Assembly (NCBI GenBank): GCA_963720475.1
Contig: OY970394.1
Span: 806,001-870,000, forward strand
Source of the DNA: G963720475 sp963720475
GTDB lineage: Bacteria > Actinomycetota > Thermoleophilia > Solirubrobacterales > Thermoleophilaceae
Length of the DNA stretch: 64,000 bases
Direction of reading: 5' to 3'
The number at the start of each line of letters is the position of its first letter. Position 1 is the first letter of the stretch. Both the position numbers and the translations under genes were made by a program. Under the pieces are notes generated by a model. That model ran no database searches, had not been told where the DNA came from, and saw nothing but the letters and a program-made list of their open reading frames with translations. This document shows, in pieces, positions 1 through 8,865 of the stretch.

Positions 1-1607
1 AGGGGACGCACAAGTTCAGCTGGGACGGTCGCAACGACGACGGCGACCGCGCGCCCGACGGCGACTACCGCCTACGCGTGTTGCTGACCGAGGAGGGCCG
101 CGGCCTGACCGCCGCGCGTTCGCTCGTGCTCGACACCACCCCGCCCCGCCCGCGTCTGATCGCCGCCACTCCGGCGGAGATCACGCCCGGCGTGTCCGGC
201 CCGCGCGGGCGGGTGCGGATCCGTTTCAACGGCCCCAACGACCCGGCGCCGGAGTTCCGCGTCTACCGCACCGACGACGGGCCGGTGCGCGAAGTGGCCC
301 GCTTCGACGGCACCCGTTTTCGCCGGATCGCCCTCTGGGACGGCATGATCGACGGCAAGCCCGCGCCCGACGGCATCTACGCCTTTGGCGTCGTCGTGCG
401 CGACCGCGCGTTCGTCGCCGGCAGCGCGCCGCCGCGGCTGCCTCCGACGCGCGCCGAGGCGCGTCCCGAGACCGGCTCGTCGGTTCGCCGCGTGACGATC
501 GAAGGCCCGCTGGAACCGGTGAGGGCCGGCAAGGTGGCTCGCTTCGTCGTCGGGCCGGCGTGGCGGCCGGTGCGCTGGAGCGTGGCCCCGTTCGCCGGCG
601 GGCCGCTCGTCCGCCGCGGTCTGACGCAGGGCAAGGGCACGGAGTTCGTCGACAAGCCGCGCAACCGCCGCGGCACCAAGGTCTCCTTCCGCGTGCCCCA
701 GCAGACACCAAGCGGCCTCTACCTGTTGCGCGTGACGACCGGTGGGGCGAAGGGCGTTGCGCCGCTCGTCGTCCGCGGCCGCACGAACGGGACGCGGCCC
801 GGGCCCGGCAGGATCCTCGTGGTCCTCCCGACGATCAGCTGGCAAGGCGCGACGCGCGTGGACGACAACGGCGATGGCTTCGCTGAGACGCTCTATGACT
901 CGCCCGAGGTCCGTCTCCAGCGCGCCCTCGCAGGCGCGCGCCTGCCGCTGTCGACGCGCGAGAACGTCGGCCCGCTGCTGCGCTTCCTCGCCCGCGAGCA
1001 GGTCGCCTACGACCTCACCACCGACGTCGCTCTCGCACGCAGCGGCGGCGAGGGGCTGCGCGACCACAGCGGCGTGATCCTCGCCGGATCGGAGCGCTGG
1101 ATCACGCCGACACTCGACAACCGCTTCAAGGAGTACGTCGAGGGCGGCGGGCGGATCGCCAACTTCGGCGCGGACTCGCTCAAGCGCACCGTCAAGCTCG
1201 AGAAGGGGTTCCTGCGCGATCCGGTCGGACCTCGGATCGAGGACACCTTCGGCGAGCAGACCGAGAACGAGCGCACACCGCCCGCGCCGCTCGTCGTCAG
1301 CAAGGACGACATCGACATGTTCCGCGCCGCCGACCGCTTTGTCGGCGAGTTCAGCCGCATCGAACAGTCTGTCGGACGCGCGAAGCGCGCCAAGCTCAAG
1401 GCGGCCGCGGGCCGGGAGAGGGGCAAGCCGGCGTTCGTGGCCTACGATCTCGGCTTCGGCCTCGTCGTCCGCACCGGCGCTCCCGGCTGGAGCACACTGC
1501 TCGCGGAGGATCGCCAGAACACCGAGGTCACACACGTCACCCGGCGGATCCTGCGGCTCCTGTCGCGCGAGTCGCTCGCCCAACGAAAACAGAGACAAGA
1601 CCGATGA
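1..1607 (+). CDS. Secreted protein with FlgD-like Ig repeats and N,N-dimethylformamidase-beta-like domain (5' partial)
   Basis: The reading frame is open from base 3, so the gene begins outside the window; the GTG at 78 is internal. 534 residues are visible. Residues 5-26 (FSWDGRNDDG...PDGDY) and about 107-130 (LWDGMIDGKPAPDGIY) are two FlgD-type Ig-like repeats. From about residue 240 to 510 the pattern (ILVVLPTISWQ, a YDLTTD strand, VILAGSERW, YVEGGGRIANFG) resembles the non-catalytic-looking DMFA2 fold of N,N-dimethylformamidase large subunits, common in secreted actinobacterial proteins of unknown substrate. The stop overlaps the next ATG by 4 bp, so the two are co-translated. Formamidase activity is not implied; a cell-surface or polysaccharide role is inferred from the neighbours. 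Confidence 0.75.
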   Translation, partial: GTHKFSWDGRNDDGDRAPDGDYRLRVLLTEEGRGLTAARSLVLDTTPPRPRLIAATPAEITPGVSGPRGRVRIRFNGPNDPAPEFRVYRTDDGPVREVARFDGTRFRRIALWDGMIDGKPAPDGIYAFGVVVRDRAFVAGSAPPRLPPTRAEARPETGSSVRRVTIEGPLEPVRAGKVARFVVGPAWRPVRWSVAPFAGGPLVRRGLTQGKGTEFVDKPRNRRGTKVSFRVPQQTPSGLYLLRVTTGGAKGVAPLVVRGRTNGTRPGPGRILVVLPTISWQGATRVDDNGDGFAETLYDSPEVRLQRALAGARLPLSTRENVGPLLRFLAREQVAYDLTTDVALARSGGEGLRDHSGVILAGSERWITPTLDNRFKEYVEGGGRIANFGADSLKRTVKLEKGFLRDPVGPRIEDTFGEQTENERTPPAPLVVSKDDIDMFRAADRFVGEFSRIEQSVGRAKRAKLKAAAGRERGKPAFVAYDLGFGLVVRTGAPGWSTLLAEDRQNTEVTHVTRRILRLLSRESLAQRKQRQDR

Positions 1608-2950
1608 AGAAACGCTGGTACATCCTCATGGGGCTCGCGGTGCTGATCGTCGCCGGCGGAATCGGCGGCTACCTCTACTACAAGGACGAGACCACGCGTG
1701 AGACCGTCCGCGGGTCCGCGAAGGAGGAGTTCAACGCGCGCGAGAAGCGCGAGAGGAAGGTGCTTCAGACCCCGTGGCCGACGTATGCCTACGACGCCGC
1801 GCGAACGCACGTCGCCGGCGAGCGCCATCGGCCGCCGTTCAAGCGCGAGTGGTCGTTCAGCGCCGGCGACGTGATCGAGTTCCCGCCCTCGATCGGCTAC
1901 GGCAAGGTGTTCGTCCCGCAGCAGCGCGGTCCCTTCCACGTGCTCGACGCAAAAACCGGCAAGGAGCTGTGGTCGAAGTCGTACGACCGTTGCGCCGCCT
2001 CCTCGCCGACGGTCGATCCCGAACGCCGCGTCGTCTACCAGGCTTTCATGCATGCGATCCCCTGTCCGCAGGGCGCCGGTGGCGCCGACGGGTTCGTCGT
2101 CGCGATGGACGCCGACACCGGAAAGGAGCTGTGGCGCTTCCGCGCCGGCCCGGTCGAGTCGAGCCCGTTGCTCGTCAAGGGCCGGCTCTACTTCGGCTCA
2201 TGGGACCACAAGGTCTACGCCGTGGACGCAAAGAGCGGCGAGCGGCTGTGGGAGTACGAGACCGCCGACAAGGTGAACACCTCCGCCGCCTACGGCGACG
2301 GGACGGTCTTCATCGCCAACGACGCCGGGACGCTGTTCGGCTTCGGTGCCCGCAGCGGCAACAAGCGCTGGGAGAATGGCGCGCAGTCGGAGTTCGGCTC
2401 GCGCGAGTTCTTCTATGCGACGCCGACCTTTGCCTACGACCGGGTCTACATCGGCAACACCGATGGCGTCGTCTACGCGTTCGGTGCGAAGACCGGCAAG
2501 CTGCGCTGGGCTCGCCCCGCGGGCAGCTACATCTACTCGGCCGCCGCCGCGTACGACCGCACGATCTACGTCGGCTCCTACGACGGCAACCTCTACGCGC
2601 TCGATGCCGCCACCGGCGACGTCAGGTGGAAGCACTCCGCGCCGTCGGCGATCCACGGCGCCCCTACCGTGATGGACGGGCTCGTCTACTTCGCCACCTG
2701 CTCGTCGTGCGGTCAGGCGGCCAAGCGGGCGGTCAAGCGCGGCCCGAACGGGACCTACGCGGTCAGTGCCGAGACCGGGAAGGAGCGCTGGAGCTCGTCA
2801 CAAGGCAAGTACGCGTCGCCGATCATCGCCGACCAGCGCTTCACGTTCCAGGTTGGCCGCTCGCGGATCTTCGCGTTGGCGGAGCGCAAGTCGCAAGCAA
2901 AACGGTCAGCGCAATCCCGGCGAGAGGCCAGAACAGATAAGGGTGATTGA
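1604..2950 (+). CDS. Membrane-anchored PQQ-like beta-propeller repeat protein
   Basis: 448 residues. Residues about 6-26 (YILMGLAVLIVAGGIGG) form one N-terminal membrane anchor with no cleavage site, leaving the rest outside. At least seven repeats of the type D-A-K-T-G-K-x-x-W (DAKTGKELW, DADTGKELW, DAKSGERLW, GAKTGKLRW, DAATGDVRW, SAETGKERW) mark a PQQ-binding-like propeller of the BamB superfamily. A CSSCGQ pair near residue 366 could form a disulfide. No quinoprotein dehydrogenase active-site residues are evident, so a scaffolding role is more likely than catalysis. It overlaps the preceding gene by 4 bp. Its last 110 bp also encode, on the other strand, the C-terminus of the convergent glycosyltransferase gene. 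Confidence 0.85.
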   Translation: MKKRWYILMGLAVLIVAGGIGGYLYYKDETTRETVRGSAKEEFNAREKRERKVLQTPWPTYAYDAARTHVAGERHRPPFKREWSFSAGDVIEFPPSIGYGKVFVPQQRGPFHVLDAKTGKELWSKSYDRCAASSPTVDPERRVVYQAFMHAIPCPQGAGGADGFVVAMDADTGKELWRFRAGPVESSPLLVKGRLYFGSWDHKVYAVDAKSGERLWEYETADKVNTSAAYGDGTVFIANDAGTLFGFGARSGNKRWENGAQSEFGSREFFYATPTFAYDRVYIGNTDGVVYAFGAKTGKLRWARPAGSYIYSAAAAYDRTIYVGSYDGNLYALDAATGDVRWKHSAPSAIHGAPTVMDGLVYFATCSSCGQAAKRAVKRGPNGTYAVSAETGKERWSSSQGKYASPIIADQRFTFQVGRSRIFALAERKSQAKRSAQSRREARTDKGD

Positions 2951-4196
2951 ACGTTCGCCCGAGCCAAAGCAGGGCGAAGATCGAGACCGTGAAGCCGGTG
3001 CCCGCCATCCAGACGGCACGCGAGCGGTACTGCTCGCGTAGCAGCCAGCCGGTCAGCGGCAGCCAGATCAGCAGCGCCAGCCAAATGAACGGGTAGTAGT
3101 CGAAGCGGCTCTCGATCACGTCGACGTTGACGAGCAGCGCCGAGAGCCCGTAGCCCACGATCCGGTAGGTCTGCGCCCCGTAGAGCACGGCGTCGTCCAC
3201 GAACGCCTTCGGGTCGGCGATGAAGAACGGCAGGATGCCCGCGGCGAGGACGCCCGCGAACGAGAGCACGGCGTTGCGGATCGAGCGTCGTTCCGCCCCG
3301 AGCACGAGCATCAGCACGAACAGGAACGGAACCGCGACGACGGCGAACTGCTTCAGCAGCACGGCCGCCCCGAGCGCCGCGCCGGCCCAGGCGAAGCGCT
3401 CGCGTGTGACGAGCGCGAAGGCGACGACCACGGCGAGGATCGAGGGCGCGTCGTTCTGCCCGAACCACGCCGAGCGCACGGCGATCGGATTGGCTGCGAG
3501 GGCGGTGCCCGCCATCAGGCGCCACTCGATCGGGCCGCGGAACAGCAGCGCCGCCCCCAGCAGGGCGAAGGTCGTGAGCGCGACGAACAGGCGGTAGTCG
3601 TCGAACGGGCGCGGGAGCAGGCGCCATGCCGCGCCGGTGAGCGGCGACCCGGGGAAGTAGGCGAAGTGCTCGAGCGCGACCTCCTCGTCGAGCACCTTCT
3701 TCGAGATCGAACCGTCGCGGGTGTAGAAGCGCTCGAGACCGGAGCCTTTGTAGTCGTACCCGTAGGGGTTCTCGCCGTCGAGCACGAGCTCTCCGGCGAT
3801 GTCGATCTGGTAGGTCGAGTCGTTCGTGTGGAACCACGGCTCGGTCGCGTCGCGCAGGCCGACCTGGAGCAGGACGCTCGGCAGGATCAGCGCGGCGGTC
3901 ACGATCAGGCACAGCAGCGCCGCCCAGCCACCGCCGAGCCGCGGGCGGCGCACCGCGACGATCGCCACGATCACGACGAGCAGCGCGCCGAGGAACGCGG
4001 TCGAGCGCGAGATGCCAACGTCCCACTCCTCGCCCGCGACGTCCACGAGCGGGCCGAGCAGCCCGCGCGGCTCGACCGGCCCCGTGCGGAACGGCCACGG
4101 ATCGGAGCCGAGCTCGGGAACGCTCAGCAGGACCAGCGCGAGGAGCGTGCCGAGCAGTGCCCAGAGGGCCGTTCCTTCGAGCCGTGCCCGGCTCAC
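2841..4196 (-). CDS. GT-C-type polyprenol-linked mannosyltransferase-like membrane protein (GT87/DUF2029-like)
   Basis: 451 residues from a GTG at 4196 whose GTGA overlaps the stop of the upstream O-antigen ligase. About ten hydrophobic segments span the protein. The first extracytoplasmic loop carries WFHTNDSTYQIDIAG followed by LDGENPYGYDY, the D-x-x-x-Y...G-x-x-P-Y pattern seen in DUF2029/GT87 mannosyltransferases that use polyprenyl-phosphate sugars. It is the last gene of a three-gene minus-strand operon (GT2, ligase, GT-C), so it probably adds a sugar to a lipid-linked glycan on the outer face of the membrane. The reading frame stays open far upstream through the other genes, but that is antisense/out-of-frame coding and not part of this gene. 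Confidence 0.8.
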   Translation of the reverse strand: MSRARLEGTALWALLGTLLALVLLSVPELGSDPWPFRTGPVEPRGLLGPLVDVAGEEWDVGISRSTAFLGALLVVIVAIVAVRRPRLGGGWAALLCLIVTAALILPSVLLQVGLRDATEPWFHTNDSTYQIDIAGELVLDGENPYGYDYKGSGLERFYTRDGSISKKVLDEEVALEHFAYFPGSPLTGAAWRLLPRPFDDYRLFVALTTFALLGAALLFRGPIEWRLMAGTALAANPIAVRSAWFGQNDAPSILAVVVAFALVTRERFAWAGAALGAAVLLKQFAVVAVPFLFVLMLVLGAERRSIRNAVLSFAGVLAAGILPFFIADPKAFVDDAVLYGAQTYRIVGYGLSALLVNVDVIESRFDYYPFIWLALLIWLPLTGWLLREQYRSRAVWMAGTGFTVSIFALLWLGRTFNHPYLFWPLAGIALTVLLATCAPPTRRSASGQPGT

Positions 4197-5704
4197 GTGG
4201 CCTCGACGCTCTCCTTTCGCGCTTCGAGCGCGCCGTTGGGCTGTACGGCCCCGTTCGCCACGAGGTAGCTCGCGCCGATCGCGAGCGCGACCCAAATGAC
4301 GGGGTCCTCGACGAAGCCCGCGTAGAAGAGCGCGTGCACGAAGACGGCGACGAGGGCGGCCTCGAGCGCCAGGCCGAGCGCGGCGGCGCGCCTGCGCACC
4401 GCCTCGAGCAGCTTGACGCCGCAGACGAGCAGGGCGAGGTAGATCAGCACCCCGATCGCGCCGAGCTCGGCCGTGACCGTGAGCGGAGTGGTGTGGGAGA
4501 CGAAGTTCGCCGTCGGCTCGTCGCGATCCGCGAGCTCCTTGCTCTCCTCGGGCTGGGCCCCGAGCCCGACCCCGACGACGGGCCGCTCGGCGATCACGCG
4601 CGTCGTGTCCTCGACCCGGCGGGAGCGGTCGCTGGTCGCCTCTTTGAGCGAGTCTCCGCGGACCGCGGCGGCCGCGCCGAGCCCTGCCACGACGAGCACG
4701 CCGATCACGGCGAGCCCCGCGATCGTCAGGCGCGTGCCGCGTCCGCCGGTGACCGCCGCGACGAGCAGCGTGACGGCCACGAGCGCGGCCATGCTCGACT
4801 GCGAATACGAGAAGAACAGGCCCGCCCAAAGGAAGCAGACGAGCAGGATCGCCCACCCCGGCTTGAGCTTGCGCGTGGCGAGCAGGACGAGCAGCACGGA
4901 GATCCCGAGCACGACGTGCCGGCCGTAGAGGCTCGGATCGCCGAACAGCGAGGTGACGCGGAAGTAGTCGGCGTTCTCGTTCGAGAGCTCGAGGTTCGGT
5001 GCGAAGAAGAGCAGCTCGTGCGTGGCCGCCTCGGCGATTCCGACCGCCGCGAACAGCGACGCGAGGCCGACGACGACGATCGCGAGCGTGCGCGGCAGCG
5101 ACTCGGGGAACGGTGCGCGCGCGACCGTCGCGACGAGCGCGGCGAACGGCAGCAGGAAGAAGATCAGCAGCTGGGTGCCCTGGTCGAGGTCGGTGGTCCA
5201 GGTGATCGACACGGCCGCGAGCGCGAGGAACGCGGCGGCCGGGATCGCGAGCAGCCGCGGCAGCGCGCGCGCTTCGCCGCTGGTGAAAACGCGCCAGACG
5301 AGCGCGAGCACGGCGGCCGCGAGGACGACGTAGAGCGGCAGCAGCCGCCCGAGCTGCCCTGGTTCCGCGGTGGTGACGAGGAACTGGTGCGAGGTGTCGA
5401 AGTCGATCGGCAGTCTGAACGGCGCCGCGAGCACGAGCGCCGGGATCGTTGCGCCGGGCCAGCGGACGAGTGCCCAGGCTCCCGCTGCGAGCACGACGGC
5501 GACGACAGCGGCCGCTGCGGCAACCGCGCCCGCGGATGCAGCGCCGAATCCGAGCCCGTCGCTCTTGGCCGCGAGCAGTCCCGCTTCGGCGAGCGCGAGC
5601 AGCCCAAAGCCCCCGATCAGCGCCCAGCGCCAGCGTGCGAGCAGCACGCCGGCGGCGCCGAGCGCCCCGACGATCGCTGCCGCGTGGGCCATGCCGGCGT
5701 CCAT
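4193..5704 (-). CDS. O-antigen ligase/polymerase (Wzy_C) family membrane protein
   Basis: 503 residues with about twelve hydrophobic segments starting directly after the ATG. The large late loop (residues about 370-440) contains ERPVVGVGLGAQP, a conserved arginine-rich segment (DRSRRVEDTTRVIAERP) and SHTTPLTVTAELGAIG, matching the Wzy_C pattern G-x-G...H-x-x-x-L-x-x-x-x-E-x-G. Such enzymes polymerise or ligate undecaprenyl-linked glycans outside the membrane. The start is preceded by a GGGGGA ribosome site. It lies between a GT2 and a GT-C enzyme in one operon. Polymerase and ligase cannot be told apart from sequence. Confidence 0.85.
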   Translation of the reverse strand: MDAGMAHAAAIVGALGAAGVLLARWRWALIGGFGLLALAEAGLLAAKSDGLGFGAASAGAVAAAAAVVAVVLAAGAWALVRWPGATIPALVLAAPFRLPIDFDTSHQFLVTTAEPGQLGRLLPLYVVLAAAVLALVWRVFTSGEARALPRLLAIPAAAFLALAAVSITWTTDLDQGTQLLIFFLLPFAALVATVARAPFPESLPRTLAIVVVGLASLFAAVGIAEAATHELLFFAPNLELSNENADYFRVTSLFGDPSLYGRHVVLGISVLLVLLATRKLKPGWAILLVCFLWAGLFFSYSQSSMAALVAVTLLVAAVTGGRGTRLTIAGLAVIGVLVVAGLGAAAAVRGDSLKEATSDRSRRVEDTTRVIAERPVVGVGLGAQPEESKELADRDEPTANFVSHTTPLTVTAELGAIGVLIYLALLVCGVKLLEAVRRRAAALGLALEAALVAVFVHALFYAGFVEDPVIWVALAIGASYLVANGAVQPNGALEARKESVEAT

Positions 5705-5719
5705 CAGTCCCCCGGAAAT

Positions 5720-6652
5720 CTAGATGGAGAGGCGGGCGTTGTACGCCGCGGCGCCCTCGCGCACGCCATCGCCCAGCCCCGGGCGGAGCGCCTGCCGCGC
5801 GTGGAGCAGGTAGCGGCGCGGATCGTGGCCCGGCAGCACGACGGCCGCCAGCGCGCGCAGGAGGTACGGCCACGCCGCGAGCGGGCGAGCGATCGCGGCC
5901 TGGAAAGTGCCGTGGTGCTTGCGCAGGTAGCGGTCGCGATTGCGATGGAACTCGACGATCCGCGCGCGCTCGGATTCCAGGTCGGTCGCCAGCTGTTCGT
6001 GGTGGACCGCCTCCGCCGTGGGCACGTGGAGCGTGCGCCAGCCGGCGTCGCCGAGGCGCTTGCAAAAGTCGGTCTCGTCGGAATAGACGAAGAACTCCGG
6101 GTCGAGGTAGCCGACCTGCTCGGCCGCCGCGCGCCGCACGAGCATCGCGCTCGACTGCGCCCAGCCGACCGCCCTTGTCTGCGAGCCGCCGCTCTCGACG
6201 ACGAGCGGGCGGTGCAGGAGGAAGGCTCCCGCCAGCGCGGTGCCGACGGTGGGAAGGCGCCACGCGCACGGCTGCCGCTCACCGTCCGGCGCCAGTAGCT
6301 GCGCGGCGGCCGCCCCGGCGCGGGGATCTCCCTCGAGCGCCTCGACGAGCGCGGCCGCAGCACCCGGCCGCAACTCCGAGTCTTCGTTGAGCAGCAGGCA
6401 GTACTCCCCGCGCGCCTCGCGCAGCAGCGTCGAGTCGTTCTCGGCCTTGCCGGCGCGCCTGTCGAGCTCGATCAGGCGCAGGTTCTCCTGCCCGCGCGCC
6501 TGCACCGCGGCCGCCGAGCCGTCGTCGGAAGCGTTGTCGAGAACCAGCACCTCGCGCTCGACTCCCGCCGGCGCGGTCGCCTCGATTGCGTCGAGGCAGC
6601 GCAGCAAGAGCTCGCGCCCATTCGTGTTCACGACGCAGTACGAGATCACCAC
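5720..6652 (-). CDS. Glycosyltransferase family 2 (rhamnosyltransferase WbbL-like)
   Basis: 310 residues. The N-terminal GT-A fold shows ISYCVVNTNGRE, VLVLDNASDDGS and, as the acidic metal-binding segment, LLNEDSELRPGA in place of DxD. SQTRAVGWAQSSAMLVRRAA and FVYSDETDFCKRL are the acceptor/catalytic region of WbbL-type enzymes. A single amphipathic hydrophobic stretch (PYLLRALAAVVLPG) near residue 270 may touch the membrane. Two GTG codons (6652, 6649) are possible starts. It is the first gene of the minus operon and only 20 bp from the divergent GT4 gene, leaving almost no room for a leader. It probably acts in the cytoplasm on a lipid-linked glycan. Confidence 0.85.
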   Translation of the reverse strand: MVISYCVVNTNGRELLLRCLDAIEATAPAGVEREVLVLDNASDDGSAAAVQARGQENLRLIELDRRAGKAENDSTLLREARGEYCLLLNEDSELRPGAAAALVEALEGDPRAGAAAAQLLAPDGERQPCAWRLPTVGTALAGAFLLHRPLVVESGGSQTRAVGWAQSSAMLVRRAAAEQVGYLDPEFFVYSDETDFCKRLGDAGWRTLHVPTAEAVHHEQLATDLESERARIVEFHRNRDRYLRKHHGTFQAAIARPLAAWPYLLRALAAVVLPGHDPRRYLLHARQALRPGLGDGVREGAAAYNARLSI

Positions 6653-6672
6653 GTCGGCAATGATCCCCTGCG

Positions 6673-7800
6673 ATGCGGATCCAGGTCGTCGACCCCCCGG
6701 CGTACACGCCGCCGTACGACCGCTCGCTGTGCGCGGCGCTCGCGCGCGCCGGCGAGGAGGTCGAGCTCGTCACGACGCGTTTCCCGTACGGACCCGTACA
6801 GCCAGCCGAGGGCTACGAGGTCACCGAGCTCTTCTACCGCCGCAGCGGAAGGAGGGACGCGAGCGGTCCCTCGCGCCGGCGCTCGATGGCCCGCGCGCGC
6901 GAGCACGTGCCCGGGATGCTGCGGCAACGCCGCCACGCGCGCGCGGCCGACGTCGTCCACTACCAGTGGCTGACGGTCCCCTCGCTCGACCGCCGCCTCC
7001 TCCCGCGCGGCGTGCCGAAGGTCTGGACCGCACACGACGTGCTCCCCCGCGAGCCGCGCACCGGCCAGGTCGCGGGCACACGCAAGATCGTCCGGAAGAT
7101 GGACGCCGTGATCGTGCACTCCGAGCACGGAGCGAGGCGGCTGCGCGACGAGCTCGGGGTGGACGCCGAGAAGGTGCGCGTGATCCCGCACGGGGCGTTC
7201 GACTACCTGACCCGGCTCCCGCAGGAGGAGCCGTTGCCCGAGGAGCTGGCGAAGGTCGCCGGGCCGGTCATCCTGTGCTTCGGCCTCATCCGGCCGTACA
7301 AGGGGATAGACGTCCTGCTCGACGCCTTCGCCGAAGTGGAGGGGGCCGAGCTGTGGATCGTCGGGATGCCGCGCATCGACACGGCGCCGCTGCACGCACT
7401 CGCGGAGCGCGCTCGCGGCAAGGTCCGCTTCGTCGAGCGCTTTGTCACCGATCCCGAGATCCCCGCCTACTTCCGCCGCGCCGACGTCGTTGTCCTCCCG
7501 TACCGCGAGATCGACCAGTCGGGCGTCCTCTACACCGCGCTCGCGTTCGGGAAGGCGCTCGTTCTCTCGGACGTCGGCGGCTTTGGCGAAATCGCCCGCC
7601 GCCACCGTGCGGCGGAGCTCGTCCCGGAGGGCGATCACGCCGCCCTCGCGCGCACGCTCAACGAGCTCGTCGGCGACGCCGGTCGGCGGGACCTGCTCGC
7701 TGCGGCCGCCCGGCTCGCCGCCGAGAGCACCTACTCGTGGGACCGCGTCGCGCAGCGCACGATCGCGCTCTACCAGGAGCTTCTGTCGAAGAAGGGGTAG
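6673..7800 (+). CDS. Glycosyltransferase family 4 (GT-B)
   Basis: 375 residues. Two Rossmann-like halves: the N-terminal acceptor half begins MRIQVVDPPAYTPPYDRSL, with VVHYQWL and WTAHDVLPRE; the C-terminal donor half has VRVIPHGAF, CFGLIRPYKGIDVLLDAF, and FRRADVVVLPYREIDQSGVLYTALAFG, the E-x7-E-like nucleotide-sugar motif of GT4 enzymes. It is divergent from the GT2 operon and lies in the polysaccharide block, so it likely assembles the same repeat unit. No Shine-Dalgarno sequence precedes the ATG; an AATGAT hexamer 8 bp upstream may be a -10 element giving a leaderless mRNA. Confidence 0.88.
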   Translation: MRIQVVDPPAYTPPYDRSLCAALARAGEEVELVTTRFPYGPVQPAEGYEVTELFYRRSGRRDASGPSRRRSMARAREHVPGMLRQRRHARAADVVHYQWLTVPSLDRRLLPRGVPKVWTAHDVLPREPRTGQVAGTRKIVRKMDAVIVHSEHGARRLRDELGVDAEKVRVIPHGAFDYLTRLPQEEPLPEELAKVAGPVILCFGLIRPYKGIDVLLDAFAEVEGAELWIVGMPRIDTAPLHALAERARGKVRFVERFVTDPEIPAYFRRADVVVLPYREIDQSGVLYTALAFGKALVLSDVGGFGEIARRHRAAELVPEGDHAALARTLNELVGDAGRRDLLAAAARLAAESTYSWDRVAQRTIALYQELLSKKG

Positions 7801-7820
7801 CGAGAACGCGTGCAAGGGGT

Positions 7821-7826
7821 TAGGGT
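7821..7826 (+). promoter_or_regulatory. Candidate -10 (TAGGGT) for leaderless TolB-like gene
   Basis: TAGGGT ends 6 bp before the ATG at 7833, placing the predicted transcription start at or within a base of the initiation codon. No recognisable -35 hexamer is seen. Confidence 0.5.
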
Positions 7827-7832
7827 CGTGGC

Positions 7833-8861
7833 ATGCGTGGGGGACACAGACGGCTACCCGTGCGCCTGGTCCTGGCCGGTGCGGCACTCGCCGCGACCGC
7901 GTTCGCAGCGTGGGCGCCCGTTGCGAGCGCCACGTATCCCGGCGACAACGGGAGGATCGCCTTCATCTCCAGCAACGACAGCACGAGCACCAGCACGGGA
8001 CGGATATCGCGCGTATACGTGGCGAAGCCGGACGGCAGTGCGCTCAGGGAAGTCGCCAGCTCGCCGTTTGGGTCTTCGGTCGGCTGGTCGGCCGACGGCG
8101 ACCGGCTCGTGGTCTGCCACGCGGGTCCCAACGGTGGCCGCATCCATGTCATGCGCCCTGACGGGGGCGGGTCACGGCTGGTCAAGCGGCTCTCGCAGCC
8201 GGTGTTCGACTGCGAATTCTCGCCCGATCGCAAGCTGATCCTCTACTCGAGCAACGCCCGCGGGAGGGGAGAGGAGAGCCTCAACGATCTGTTCACGATC
8301 AAGGCCGATGGGACCGACGTCAAGCGGCTGACCAACGGGCCGGACTCACTCGTGGAGCCGACCTGGTCCCCGAACGGGCGCTTCATCGCGTTCGTTCGCC
8401 TCCGGCTTGCACAGAGCGAGGACGATGCCCCGGATCGAAGCGGGATCTACCGAATGCGTTCGGACGGCAGCCAGAAGGAACAACTGACGCGCTTCGACAC
8501 CACGATCGAGACCTATCCGGACTACTCGCCCGGCGGAAGCCAAATCGCCTACTCCGGCGAAGGTAGCGACCAGGTCAACGACACTGGGCCGGGCGGAATT
8601 TCGGTCATGGACGCCGACGGCTCCTCGGTGCGCCGGCTGACGACCAATCCCCTCGACTTCAACCCGTTCTTCTCACCCGACGGGCGCCAGATCGCATTCA
8701 TTCGCCCCACCGGGGGGACTACTCTCTTCGACCGTCTCCAGGTCCCCGACCGCGGCGTTTTCTTCTTCAATCGCAGGAACGGCGCCATCACGGCGTTCGC
8801 GGTCAACAAGGGCGATGAGACGCACGGAGCGTGGCAGCCCGTGGGTGGTCGTCTTGAGTAG
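7833..8861 (+). CDS. Secreted TolB-like/PD40 beta-propeller protein
   Basis: 342 residues. A signal peptide is clear: charged MRGGHRRLPVR, hydrophobic core LVLAGAALAATAFAAW, then a cleavage-like ASA around residue 30. The mature part has WD40-like PD40 repeats of the type YPGDNGRIAFIS, SVGWSADGDRLVV, EPTWSPNGRFIAFVR, YPDYSPGGSQIAYS and NPFFSPDGRQIAFIR, with the matching I-x-x-M-x-x-D-G-S-x-x-x-x-L-T strands. This is a TolB-type propeller found widely in secreted proteins; it probably binds protein or glycan. It stands alone, 32 bp after the GT4 gene, and has its own -10-like element. Confidence 0.88.
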   Translation: MRGGHRRLPVRLVLAGAALAATAFAAWAPVASATYPGDNGRIAFISSNDSTSTSTGRISRVYVAKPDGSALREVASSPFGSSVGWSADGDRLVVCHAGPNGGRIHVMRPDGGGSRLVKRLSQPVFDCEFSPDRKLILYSSNARGRGEESLNDLFTIKADGTDVKRLTNGPDSLVEPTWSPNGRFIAFVRLRLAQSEDDAPDRSGIYRMRSDGSQKEQLTRFDTTIETYPDYSPGGSQIAYSGEGSDQVNDTGPGGISVMDADGSSVRRLTTNPLDFNPFFSPDGRQIAFIRPTGGTTLFDRLQVPDRGVFFFNRRNGAITAFAVNKGDETHGAWQPVGGRLE

Positions 8862-8865
8862 CCGT

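Noticed and set aside
72..1598. 508-residue antisense frame opposite the DMFA2-like gene
   Set aside because: It is low-complexity, Arg/Asp/Ala rich and has no recognisable domain, while the plus-strand frame has clear FlgD-like and DMFA2-like motifs.
2841..6269. A 1142-residue open frame on the minus strand covering three genes
   Set aside because: Only its last 451 codons form a membrane glycosyltransferase; the rest is Arg/Ala-rich out-of-frame coding of the GT2 and ligase genes, a typical artefact of GC-rich DNA.
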